Source of the DNA: Verrucomicrobiales bacterium
GTDB lineage: Bacteria; Verrucomicrobiota; Verrucomicrobiia; Verrucomicrobiales; DEV007
NCBI GenBank assembly: GCA_029233965.1
Contig: JARGOP010000035.1
Coordinates: forward strand, 1 to 36,773
Length of the DNA stretch: 36,773 nucleotides
Reading direction: 5' to 3'
Both the position numbers and the translations under genes were made by a program. The notes under the pieces were generated by a model. The model did no database searches. It saw only the letters and a program-made list of their open reading frames with translations, and had not been told where the DNA came from. Below, in pieces: positions 15,896 through 23,733 of the stretch. Every line of letters begins with the position of its first letter. Position 1 is the first letter of the stretch.

Positions 15896-17374
15896 ATGAG
15901 CTTTGATCAACATCTCAACGAATCAGCGAAACGACTCAATCAGACGCGCCGTCAATTCTTCGGCAAATCGGCGACCGGGATTGGAACTGCGGCGCTTGCT
16001 TCCCTCATCGGGAAAGAAGGCCGCGCCGCTGAGACCCTCGCCAACTACGGCTCCGGCACCGCGACTTTTCCGACGCACACCGCGAAAGCGAAACGGGTCA
16101 TCTACCTGATGCAGACCGGTGGCCCGTCGCACCTCGACCTCTTTGACTACAAGCCGGGCATGTATGCGCGGCACGGAGAGAACATTCCGGAGTCGGTTCG
16201 TGCCGGAGTTCGTCTCAGCACGATGACGGGAAACTACAAAGAGTATCCCGTTCTTCGACCACTCCAGAACTTCCAGCAGAACAAAAACTGCGGCACCTGG
16301 ATGTCTGACCTCGTGCCCTACACACGGGAGATCGCGGACAAGATCTGTGTCATCAACTCGATGAACACCGAGGCGGTGAATCACGCCCCGGGCGTGACGT
16401 TCTTCACGACGGGACATCAACTGCCCGGTCGCCCCAGCATGGGCGCCTGGATGAGCTACGGTCTCGGTTCCGCGAGCGAGGACCTGCCCTCTTTTGTGGT
16501 CATGTTATCGCGGGACCGGGAAAATTCCTGCGGTCAGCTCTTCTACGACTACTACTGGGGCAGCGGGTTTATCCCGAGCAAATACCAGGGCGTAAAATTT
16601 CGCGGTCAGGGCGATCCGGTGCTTTTCCTCTCCGATCCGAAGGGGCTGAGCCGGGACATGAAAAAGGGCCTTATCGACGATGTCGCGGCGCTCAACCGGG
16701 AACACTACGAGGACGTCGCCGATCCGGAGATTCAGACGCGCATTGCGCAGTACGAGATGGCTTACCGCATGCAGACGAGTGTGCCGGAGCTGACCGATCT
16801 CTCCGACGAGCCGCAGCACATCCTCGACATGTACGGGCCCGATGTTCACCGTCCCGGATCATTCGCCCGGAACTGTCTCCTTGCCCGCCGCCTCGCGGAA
16901 CGCGGCACGCAATTTGTCCAGCTCATGCACGCCGGGTGGGATCAGCATCAGAACATCCCGACACAGCTTGCGGTGCAGTGCAAAGACACCGACCAGCCCA
17001 GTGCGGCTCTCGTGAAGGACCTCGAACAGCGGGGACTTCTTGAGGATACCCTCGTAATCTGGGGCGGAGAGTTCGGCCGGACCCCGTTCGGACAGGGCGA
17101 CATCAATAACGAACTGAAGCACGGCCGCGATCACCATGGCGCCGCCTTCTCGATCTGGATGGCCGGAGGCGGTGTCGCCCCGGGCAAGGTCTACGGCCAG
17201 ACTGATGATTACGCCTACAACATCGTCGACGGGAAGCTGCACGTGCACGATTTCCATGCCACAGTGATGCACTTGTTGGGGATTGATCATGAAAAGTTGA
17301 CCTACCGCTTTCAAGGGCGGCGTTTCCGACTCACCGACGTGCACGGTCATGTCGTGAAAGGCATTCTTTCGTAG
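15896..17374 (+). CDS. DUF1501 protein, Tat-exported
   Basis: The 492-residue product starts with a twin-arginine signal (R18-R19-Q-F-F, then GIGTAALASLIG). The mature part is a DUF1501 protein, a relative of the alkaline phosphatase/sulfatase superfamily. Visible marks are VIYLMQTGGPSHLDLFDYKP near the start, LVIWGGEFGRTPF and the KHGRDHHGAAFSIWMAGGG segment with metal-ligand-like Asp/His residues. Genes of this family almost always follow a DUF1549/DUF1553 gene in PVC bacteria, as here. The activity is unproven. Tat export suggests it folds, perhaps with metal, in the cytoplasm before secretion. A start at 15896 gives the expected short n-region, though no Shine-Dalgarno precedes it. Confidence 0.93.
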   Translation: MSFDQHLNESAKRLNQTRRQFFGKSATGIGTAALASLIGKEGRAAETLANYGSGTATFPTHTAKAKRVIYLMQTGGPSHLDLFDYKPGMYARHGENIPESVRAGVRLSTMTGNYKEYPVLRPLQNFQQNKNCGTWMSDLVPYTREIADKICVINSMNTEAVNHAPGVTFFTTGHQLPGRPSMGAWMSYGLGSASEDLPSFVVMLSRDRENSCGQLFYDYYWGSGFIPSKYQGVKFRGQGDPVLFLSDPKGLSRDMKKGLIDDVAALNREHYEDVADPEIQTRIAQYEMAYRMQTSVPELTDLSDEPQHILDMYGPDVHRPGSFARNCLLARRLAERGTQFVQLMHAGWDQHQNIPTQLAVQCKDTDQPSAALVKDLEQRGLLEDTLVIWGGEFGRTPFGQGDINNELKHGRDHHGAAFSIWMAGGGVAPGKVYGQTDDYAYNIVDGKLHVHDFHATVMHLLGIDHEKLTYRFQGRRFRLTDVHGHVVKGILS

Positions 17375-17378
17375 CTTC

Positions 17379-17444
17379 ATTGGAGTGAGGGCTTCAACCC
17401 TTTCGTCGCCCGGCTTTCGCAAAGGCCTGAAGGCCTCATTCCAA
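17379..17444 (+). repeat. long imperfect inverted repeat after the DUF1501 gene
   Basis: The segment from ATTGGAGTGAGG (17379-17390) pairs with CCTCATTCCAA (17434-17444), and the inner parts GCTTCAACCCTTT and AAAGGCCTGAAGG pair in part. The result is an imperfect stem of about 26 positions with a loop near TCGCCCGGCTTTCG. It starts five bases after the stop. No T tract follows. It may be an intergenic repeat (REP-like) or a 3' end stabilising hairpin. Confidence 0.5.
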
Positions 17445-17484
17445 CAGGCTCAACAGGCGGAAAAATTTGTGCTATGATTCTCCC

Positions 17485-17832
17485 ATGAATTTTCCGACTC
17501 TCATCTGTGTCCTTGGTCTCCTCATTTTCACCGGTTGCAGCGAGGCACCTCCGGAAGAAGCTTTTGTCCCGCCGCCGGTCGGAATTCTTGATACCGGAGA
17601 TTTTCTGGTGACGCTCCACAGCACACCCGAGAGTCCAGTCTACAGTCTCGAAGACAAGGAAGGGAATCTTCTCGCGCGGAACCTGCGGCGTGATGAATTT
17701 GCGAGGCAGTTTCCTGAAATCTACAAAGAAATCAGCTCTCTCTGGGCCGGGAACAACCGCGGTACGCTCGAAGCCGATCCGATGACCCGGCCGATTTTCG
17801 AGGACCTCCTCCTGTCCAAGCCGAACCCGTAG
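17485..17832 (+). CDS. small lipoprotein of unknown function
   Basis: The 115-residue product begins MNFPTLICVLGLLIFTGC, a lipoprotein signal with Cys18 in the lipobox. The mature part is acidic and proline-rich at first (SEAPPEEAFVPPP), then forms a short domain with LVTLHSTPESPVYSLEDKEG and a helical end. I recognise no family. I chose ATG 17485 because it gives an exact lipoprotein signal; a TTG six codons upstream is in frame but unlikely. It is 110 bp after DUF1501 on the same strand and may belong to the sigma-factor operon. Its TAG stop lies inside the outer arm of the repeat that follows. Confidence 0.7.
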   Translation: MNFPTLICVLGLLIFTGCSEAPPEEAFVPPPVGILDTGDFLVTLHSTPESPVYSLEDKEGNLLARNLRRDEFARQFPEIYKEISSLWAGNNRGTLEADPMTRPIFEDLLLSKPNP

Positions 17833-17901
17833 CGGAAGGTGCCAACCTTCCGTGCATCGTACCGGGGCACCTCCGTCGGAACCGTGGCCGGTTCCGCTAC
17901 G
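17828..17901. repeat. 74-bp cruciform (REP/BIME-like) element between convergent genes
   Basis: Outer arms CGTAGCGGAA (17828-17837) and TTCCGCTACG (17892-17901) are perfect 10-bp inverted repeats. Inside, CGGAAGGT/ACCTTCCG (17833-17840 and 17845-17852) and CGGAACCG/CGGTTCCG (17877-17884 and 17889-17896) each form an 8-bp hairpin with a 4-base loop. A further AGGTGCC/GGCACCT pair is possible. Both flanking genes end with the TAG in CGTAG, one on each strand. It resembles extragenic palindromic repeats, but no REP-associated transposase gene is in the window. Confidence 0.75.
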
Positions 17902-18655
17902 TTCGATCCGGAACCGTCGCGACATACACGGTGCTCGCCGAGGTTTTGTCCTGGAGCGGATTGTAAAACTCGACGATGTGAGATTCGCAATTCTCAAAGA
18001 CCTGCTCCAGTGCCGTCGTGAAGTTCTCCTCCGGCGGATCGTCCGACCACATCGCGAAGACTCCGCCCGGCAGAATCCGAGACGCAAATTTTGCCAATCC
18101 CTCTGCCGAATAAAACGAGCCGTGTTGCTCATGGAGCAACTTGTCCGGCGAGTGATCGATGTCGAGGAGAACGGCGTGGAACTGCTTCTCCGGTTCCTCG
18201 GGATGAAAGCTCCTCCCCTCGTCGCTCCCGAGGGCGAGCCGGAAGAAGTCTCCATGGACGAAGCGGCATCGATCGTCAGTGGTGAGTTCCGGACCCAGAG
18301 GCACTAACCCCTGCTCGTGCCATTCGATGACCGGCTTCAAATAATCGACCACGAGAAGCGATCCGAGATTTCCATTTTCCAGCGCAGCTTTCGCAGTGTA
18401 GCCGAGACCGAGTCCACCGACAACCACGTCCATCGCCGGTTCATCGGGAAACTGTTCGCGCGCTTTCGCGAGTCCTAGATTCGAAAGCGCGATCTCCACC
18501 GCCGTGAAGAGACTCGACATGAGATACTCATCGCCGAGGATGATCTCGTGAATCTCCTGATTGTTGAGCGAAAGAATCGTGCGGCGACGCAGGATCAATT
18601 CGCCCAGTGGGGTCGGTCGGTAGTCGAGTTCCTCGAACTGCGGTTTCGGGTGCAT
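17897..18655 (-). CDS. spermidine-synthase-like protein
   Basis: The 252-residue protein has a Rossmann-type methyltransferase/aminopropyltransferase fold. Visible marks are RRTILSLNNQEIHEIILGD and YLMSS near the N-terminus, a VVVGGLGLGYTAKAAL glycine-rich cofactor loop, VVDYLKPVIEWH after it, FHAVLLDIDHSPDKLL with the acidic pair in the place of the catalytic region, and GGVFAMWSDDPP near the end. These match bacterial spermidine synthase-like proteins whose substrate is mostly unknown. True SpeE has a conserved catalytic Asp/Tyr pattern that I cannot confirm here. It is convergent with the lipoprotein gene, and its TAG stop falls in the palindromic repeat. Confidence 0.8.
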   Translation of the reverse strand: MHPKPQFEELDYRPTPLGELILRRRTILSLNNQEIHEIILGDEYLMSSLFTAVEIALSNLGLAKAREQFPDEPAMDVVVGGLGLGYTAKAALENGNLGSLLVVDYLKPVIEWHEQGLVPLGPELTTDDRCRFVHGDFFRLALGSDEGRSFHPEEPEKQFHAVLLDIDHSPDKLLHEQHGSFYSAEGLAKFASRILPGGVFAMWSDDPPEENFTTALEQVFENCESHIVEFYNPLQDKTSASTVYVATVPDRT

Positions 18656-18938
18656 GGGGTTCTATAGACTTGAATCATGCGCTGTTCTTCCAAAAATGGA
18701 GAAGCTCTTCGACTTCCTCACAGTAAATGCCGGATCGGCATGATGCCCCAGAAGAAATCCATGACGCGGCGTTTCTTTAGTATGGAGGTCTCATTCCTGC
18801 GGTGCAACTGCCTTGAACCCGTGGGCATTCCGGTTCCAAGTCCTCAAAATTCGTTTCCAACAGCCAAGAACACGCCATAAAAAAGGGTCGCCTTTGGTCA
18901 TGGAGGAGGCAGAATTGGATTCTCTTTTGAATAGTATT
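18656..18938. other. intergenic region upstream of the ThuA gene
   Basis: This is a divergent interval of about 280 bp. It has a small hairpin ATGCCG-GAT-CGGCAT near 18729-18743 and a strong GGAGGAGG (18902-18909) just before an in-frame TTG at 18915. A 67-codon open frame (18677-18880) crosses it but looks non-coding. No clear promoter was found. Confidence 0.4.
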
Positions 18939-20000
18939 ATGAACAGGAAATTATTGATTCTCATTGCCGTGGGTTCGCTTTTCAGACTCTCCGCTGAGGC
19001 GGGAGAGTTTCTCCGCTTCGAAGGTTCCAGCGACCTGCCGGGCTCCGGAAGACACATCGTCCTCATCTCCGGCGACGAGGAATACCGGACGGAAGAGAGC
19101 ATGCCCATGCTCGCGAAAATCCTGAGCAAGCGATTCGGCTACGAGACAACGGTTCTTTTCGCGATCAATCCGGACGGCGGATTCGTCGACAATCAGTATC
19201 AGAAAAATATCCCCGGGATGGATGAAATCGCGACGGCGGATCTCGTCATCATCGGGACGCGCTTCCGTGATTTACCGGAGGAGCAGTTGAAGCCCTTCGC
19301 TGATTATCTCAATGCCGGAAAACCTGTCATCGGGATTCGCACGGCGACGCACGCGTTCAAAACCCCGAATAAAACCGGCGGGATCGATTGGAATAACTTC
19401 GGTCGGAATATTCTCGGGGAAAACTGGGTCAGTCACTACGGCAAGCACAAAGTGCAGGGGGCGCGTTCCCTCGTTCATGAGAAAAACGCCGGTCACGGAA
19501 TCCTGCAGGGAGTCGGGACGATTTTCGCCGAATCCGACGTCTACGAGGTGAAGGCGGAGAACGTGAATGATGAAAACGCGACCATCCTCCTCACGGCTGC
19601 GGTGACACACTCACTCGATCCGGCTTCCCCCAATGTTCCCGGGATGATTCCTCAACCGGTCGCGTGGCTCAAGGAATACGAGACTCCGGAGGGAACGGGC
19701 TCCGGTCTCTCTTTCTGCACGACCTTCGGATCTTCCTGCGACTTCGACGACGGGAACCTGCGGCGTCTTCTCATCAACGCGGCCTTTTTTCTGACCGGAG
19801 TCGAGGTTCCTGCGGAAACCGACGTCAGCTATATCGACCCGTTTGAGGCGAGCGCCTACACGAATCACCGCACGTCGGACTACTACCGTGAACTGAACCT
19901 GAAACCGGCTGACTACGGCTACGGGAAGTCCCCGCAAACCGGACCGTCACTGGAGAAAATGATTCAGGAGGGGAACCAGAAAGCGGGCCCCCTCCCGTAA
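18939..20000 (+). CDS. ThuA domain protein, exported
   Basis: This ThuA-like protein of about 353 residues has a glutamine-amidotransferase-like fold and a signal peptide (MNRKLLILIAVGSLFRLSAEAG). Family features are HIVLISGDEEYRTEESMPML, LVIIGTRFRDLPEEQ, GKPVIGIRTATHAF and FGSSCDFDDGNLRRLLINA. ThuA proteins are linked to trehalose and other carbohydrate use, and exported versions are numerous in PVC bacteria; no enzymatic activity can be assigned. ATG 18939 gives a standard signal peptide. An in-frame TTG at 18915 lies five bases after GGAGGAGG and would add eight residues, so it is a serious alternative start. It is convergent with the second DUF1501 gene (14 bp apart). Confidence 0.85.
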   Translation: MNRKLLILIAVGSLFRLSAEAGEFLRFEGSSDLPGSGRHIVLISGDEEYRTEESMPMLAKILSKRFGYETTVLFAINPDGGFVDNQYQKNIPGMDEIATADLVIIGTRFRDLPEEQLKPFADYLNAGKPVIGIRTATHAFKTPNKTGGIDWNNFGRNILGENWVSHYGKHKVQGARSLVHEKNAGHGILQGVGTIFAESDVYEVKAENVNDENATILLTAAVTHSLDPASPNVPGMIPQPVAWLKEYETPEGTGSGLSFCTTFGSSCDFDDGNLRRLLINAAFFLTGVEVPAETDVSYIDPFEASAYTNHRTSDYYRELNLKPADYGYGKSPQTGPSLEKMIQEGNQKAGPLP

Positions 20001-20013
20001 AGAGACGCTGGGT

Positions 20014-21306
20014 TCACCCGAACAATTCCACCAGCGGCTGCCCTTTATCCGCGAGGGTGAAGGGTCGCATGCTGGGCGAGAAAACAACTTCGTCGAGCGG
20101 AAGCCCGAGGGCATACCCGATCGTGGCATTCAAATCCGGGACCTTCACCTGCGGGGAACCTTCGACCGACTTGGCGGCCGTTTCATCGGTTTCGCCGTAG
20201 ACTACGCCGCCTTGGATGCCGCCGCCGGCTAGAGCAACACTGAAACAGGAAGGGTGGTGGTCGCGCCCCTCGTTCACGTTGATCTCCGGGGTCCGGCCGA
20301 ACTCGGTTGCGAGCACGACGAGGGTGTCTTCGAGCATGCCCTTGCTCTCCAGATCACTGAGAAGGGTTGAAAGTGCGGCGTCGAGCGTTTTCGCCTGGTC
20401 GGGCACCCGAACGAAGTTGGCATTGTGCGTATCCCAGCCACCAAAGGTGACCTCCGCGTAGCGAACCCCGTTTTCGAGAAGGCGGCGGGCGAGGAGACAG
20501 CCCTGACCGAACGCGTTGCGCCCGTAGCGCTCGCGCAGGTTTTCGCTTTCGAGCGTGAGGTCGAAGGCGGCGAGGTCGGAACTCTTCATGAGTTTGATCG
20601 CGTCTTCGTACATGTCGGTATATGCACGGACGTTCTTCTGGTCGTAGCGCTCCATGAAGGGAGCATCCAGTTTCTTCGCAATGTCGCGGTGGAACTGAAA
20701 GCGCTCTTCGGTGAGACCGGCGCGCATCTTCACGTTGTCGAGACCACCCTCCGGATCACGGATCGCGAGGGGGGAAAGTCGACTCTCCATGAAACCGGCG
20801 CCGGGATGGCGGGAGTCGGTTCCGATAAGCACATTGGGTGGAATGTCAGAGCCGGTGTCACCCTTGAGACGAGTCATCCAGGCACCCATCGCGGGGTGAA
20901 CGATCGAGCTGCGCAAGGTGTAGCTCGTGCGCATGAAATACTCGCCCTGACGGTGCGCTCCCTGCGTCGAGATCATAGAACGGATCACGGCCATCTTGTC
21001 AGCCTGCTTCGCAAGCTTCGGGATGTGATTGGCGAAAAAGACGTCGTCCACTTTCGTTTTGATCTGCTTCGATTCGCCCATCACCTCGATGTTTTTCTTG
21101 GGATCGAAGGTATCGAGGTGAGACATGCCGCCATTCATGTAGAGGTAGATGACGCGCTTCGCGGTCGCTTCCTGCCTCAGGCTGGAGGCTCCGGCCCCTG
21201 CGCCGCGCAGGCCGAATGGCAGGGCGGAGAGGGCGCTGACGCCCAGAAAAGACCTGGCCGCGTCATTGACGAATCGGCGGCGGGTGATGTCGGTATCAAT
21301 CTTCAT
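20014..21306 (-). CDS. DUF1501 protein, Tat-exported (second copy)
   Basis: The 430-residue product starts at ATG 21306 with a twin-arginine signal (TRRRFVNDAARSFLGVSALS). The DUF1501 marks are RVIYLYMNGGMSHLDTFDPK, LVVLATEFGRTPEINVNEGR, DHHPSCFSVALAGGGI and a C-terminal IGYALGLPLDEV. A longer reading from 21441 would bury the Tat signal, so it is rejected. It follows the DUF1549/DUF1553 gene by 50 bp on the same strand, forming the usual two-gene unit. It differs clearly from the copy at 15896 (shorter, different spacing), so the pairs are not a recent duplication. Function is unknown. Confidence 0.92.
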   Translation of the reverse strand: MKIDTDITRRRFVNDAARSFLGVSALSALPFGLRGAGAGASSLRQEATAKRVIYLYMNGGMSHLDTFDPKKNIEVMGESKQIKTKVDDVFFANHIPKLAKQADKMAVIRSMISTQGAHRQGEYFMRTSYTLRSSIVHPAMGAWMTRLKGDTGSDIPPNVLIGTDSRHPGAGFMESRLSPLAIRDPEGGLDNVKMRAGLTEERFQFHRDIAKKLDAPFMERYDQKNVRAYTDMYEDAIKLMKSSDLAAFDLTLESENLRERYGRNAFGQGCLLARRLLENGVRYAEVTFGGWDTHNANFVRVPDQAKTLDAALSTLLSDLESKGMLEDTLVVLATEFGRTPEINVNEGRDHHPSCFSVALAGGGIQGGVVYGETDETAAKSVEGSPQVKVPDLNATIGYALGLPLDEVVFSPSMRPFTLADKGQPLVELFG

Positions 21307-21356
21307 GAGATTTAGTAGGGTTGGGTCCACGGGTGAACCCTGTTCAGTCGAAAAGG

Positions 21357-23624
21357 TTATTGGATGAAAAGAAACTGGCGGGTGTTCAGGATCGTCCAGA
21401 CGATCCCCGAAACCGAACCGGCTTCCGGATTTGTCTCCCACGCTTCGCGGAAAATCTGAACTTCCTGCGGAGTGGGCTTACGGCTCAGCATCGCGAGGTA
21501 AATGGTGTTGAGTCGGTCGACAAATTTTTCGCCTTTCATCGAGCGGGAGAGGACGGAGAACTGATGACCGATCGTCGAGATCGCACTTCCATTGAGGAGC
21601 GCGAGCGCCTGCGTGATGGAGGCCTCATCGCTGGCGTTATCAACCAGTTCCCGATCGCTCTGACCGAATTCACCCAGGAAGTGTCCGGGAGGCGCCGGCG
21701 AGGAAATTTCGGAAGCGCGCACGAGACGGGCGGCCGTTGGTTGCCAGCTTTTCTCGTAGCTGCGGCGAAGATCACTCTTCGGCGGGATATTCCAATCCTT
21801 GAGCTGTTGGGCTTTCTCCTTTTCCTCACGCTTCTGGATTGCTTTCTGTTCGTCTCGGAACATCGCGTCGATGATCGGCTTCACGATGCCGGTGCCATCG
21901 CCGGCTTTGGCGCCGAGAATGTCGGACATGCCGTCGTCGAAGGTCCTCGCTCCATTGTCGAGGACAAGGGAGGCGAGATCGTTGAGAAAGGGATCGGCTT
22001 CTTTCGCATTCTTTGCGACGAGCTCGACCTGGCGTTCCACCCCGTCCCGGTAGACGACTTCTTCGACCCGCCTGGCGAGTTTCGCGCGGAGTTTGTTCGC
22101 TTCCGTCCGGGCCGCGCGGATCGCCGCCTCATCGCCGCTTTCCTGAGCCGCTGTCATTTTCGCTGTCGCCGCCTCGATTTCGGAAGTGAGTTCCTTCTGG
22201 ATCTTCACCACCTCGATGACATCTCTGGCGTATCGCTTCGGGCTTTTGCCGTAAACCGCCTCACCAATGAGTTCCACCGTGGCAAGGCGCTTCTCGTAAT
22301 CGAGTTTCCGGCGCGCACTCGGCTCATCGGGGTTGGCAACCGCGAGAGTGACGAGCGAGTCCCAGATCTGCTCCGCACTCATGCGGCGGAGAACGGGTCC
22401 CTGGAAATAGTAGGGCGCCCCGGGAGTGTGTTCCTCGAGCGTGGCCTCACGGCGATAGGCATCGGTCTTGAAAATGATCGCGAGGTAGGCCTGGAGATCG
22501 AAATCAAGATCGATCATGAGCTGCTCGAGGTAATCCATGAGTTCCGGATTCGCTCCCGTGACGCCTTCCTTCATATCATCGACCGGCTCGATCAAAGCGA
22601 GACCGAAAGCCTCTTTCCAGAGACGGTTCGCGATCACTTTCGAGAAGCGGGGATTGTCCGGCGAGGTCAGCCATTTGCCGAAGGCCTCCGGAAGGGTGGT
22701 GCTTTCACTGATCACGGCGTCCGGACCCATGATGGTGCGGGGCTCGACGAGGCTGCGGGGTTTCGCGTCGTCATACTGGTAGTCATGAGGGAGACGGAGC
22801 TGACGATCTTCTTCGAGGAAGACGTTGTTGAAACGGATCGGGAAGAGAATCTCCGAATCTCCCTTCCTGAGGTCCCTCTTGTCAGTGAACTTGGCAGGAA
22901 CGGTTTTGGCGACCTCTTTCATCGCTTTCGCCGCATCGGCGGCGTTCGGATTCCGGTTGCTCGTCGTCATCGGATAGGTGAAGGCTGCGAGATGGTAATA
23001 ATCCATCTGCGTGGTTTCATCGAAGGGATGGTCGTGGCACTGGGCGCAGACGATCTGTGACGCCAGAAAGATCTGAGAGGTGATCGCGAGATTATCCAGG
23101 GGCATGCCATAGTCCCGGAGGTAGTATCCGATCGCGGGGTTCTCCCAGCTGCTGCCGCTGGCGGTGACGAGATCGTAGACGATTTCATCGTAGGGCCTGT
23201 TGTCACGGAGGGCGTCTTTGATCCACATCTCGTATCCCATGCCCGGCGCAATGCTCTGGCCGCCCGCCGTAAGGCGGGTTTTGATACGCAGGAGGTCCGC
23301 GAAGTAGTTGTAGAAATGACTCACGTAACCGTCCGAGCCAATCAGTTCATCGACGAGAGCGGGAATCTTTTCGGGATCCTTTGATTCGATGAATGCCTTT
23401 GCTTCCTCCTGAGTCGGGATCCGCCCGATGATGTCGAGATAGAGGCGTCGTACCATGACCTCATCGCTCGCAAGGGGGTTCGGCTTGAGATCGTTCTCCG
23501 TGAGTCCGGCCTTGATGAGGCGGTCTATCTTCGCGGTTGGGGAAACCTTTGTGAATTCCGCGAAAGCAGGAATCGACACTGCCAGAAAGAGGCAGATGGG
23601 GAGGAGTTGGGATATTTTCATCAT
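21357..23624 (-). CDS. DUF1549/DUF1553 protein without the PSCyt1 domain
   Basis: The 755-residue product has a signal peptide (MMKISQ..., cleavage near AFA) and begins directly with DUF1549 (VRRLYLDIIGRIPTQEEAKA). One haem motif is present, C193-AQ-C196-H197 (VCAQCHDHPFD). The middle (about residues 430-560) is a helical, charged insert. DUF1553 follows toward the C-terminus (RLVRASEISSPAPPGHFLGE and LNGSAISTIGHQFSV). Compared with the 1014-residue gene it lacks the N-terminal cytochrome domain, the membrane helix and the anti-sigma domain. It heads the operon with the DUF1501 gene. The start may be 23624 or 23621. No sigma gene adjoins it. Confidence 0.9.
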   Translation of the reverse strand: MMKISQLLPICLFLAVSIPAFAEFTKVSPTAKIDRLIKAGLTENDLKPNPLASDEVMVRRLYLDIIGRIPTQEEAKAFIESKDPEKIPALVDELIGSDGYVSHFYNYFADLLRIKTRLTAGGQSIAPGMGYEMWIKDALRDNRPYDEIVYDLVTASGSSWENPAIGYYLRDYGMPLDNLAITSQIFLASQIVCAQCHDHPFDETTQMDYYHLAAFTYPMTTSNRNPNAADAAKAMKEVAKTVPAKFTDKRDLRKGDSEILFPIRFNNVFLEEDRQLRLPHDYQYDDAKPRSLVEPRTIMGPDAVISESTTLPEAFGKWLTSPDNPRFSKVIANRLWKEAFGLALIEPVDDMKEGVTGANPELMDYLEQLMIDLDFDLQAYLAIIFKTDAYRREATLEEHTPGAPYYFQGPVLRRMSAEQIWDSLVTLAVANPDEPSARRKLDYEKRLATVELIGEAVYGKSPKRYARDVIEVVKIQKELTSEIEAATAKMTAAQESGDEAAIRAARTEANKLRAKLARRVEEVVYRDGVERQVELVAKNAKEADPFLNDLASLVLDNGARTFDDGMSDILGAKAGDGTGIVKPIIDAMFRDEQKAIQKREEKEKAQQLKDWNIPPKSDLRRSYEKSWQPTAARLVRASEISSPAPPGHFLGEFGQSDRELVDNASDEASITQALALLNGSAISTIGHQFSVLSRSMKGEKFVDRLNTIYLAMLSRKPTPQEVQIFREAWETNPEAGSVSGIVWTILNTRQFLFIQ

Positions 23625-23716
23625 CGGAAAATGGTGGGAGGTGGATACAGACTATAAAATCCCGCGAAACGCCGGTAGTTTCGACCATGATCGTGCCATC
23701 AGGTCCACAAGGGATT

Positions 23717-23733
23717 AGACCACTCAGTGGTCT
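23717..23733. repeat. 17-bp palindrome over the stop codon of the PIN/TRAM gene
   Basis: AGACCACT-C-AGTGGTCT is a perfect inverted repeat with 8-bp arms and a one-base centre. The TGA stop of the PIN/TRAM gene (23724-23726) lies at its centre. It is not followed by a T tract in the direction of transcription, so it is not a classical terminator. A binding site or RNA 3' end structure is possible. Confidence 0.5.

Noticed and set aside
17377-18255. 292-codon minus-strand frame crossing the DUF1501-lipoprotein interval
   Set aside because: It overlaps the spermidine-synthase-like gene in another frame and is Ser/Arg rich; no motif.
18677-18880. 67-codon frame upstream of the ThuA gene
   Set aside because: Composition is not protein-like, and the frame has no ribosome binding site or recognisable motif.
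21321-23060. 579-codon plus-strand frame across the DUF1549/DUF1553 gene
   Set aside because: Antisense shadow; the minus-strand product matches known domains and has a signal peptide.
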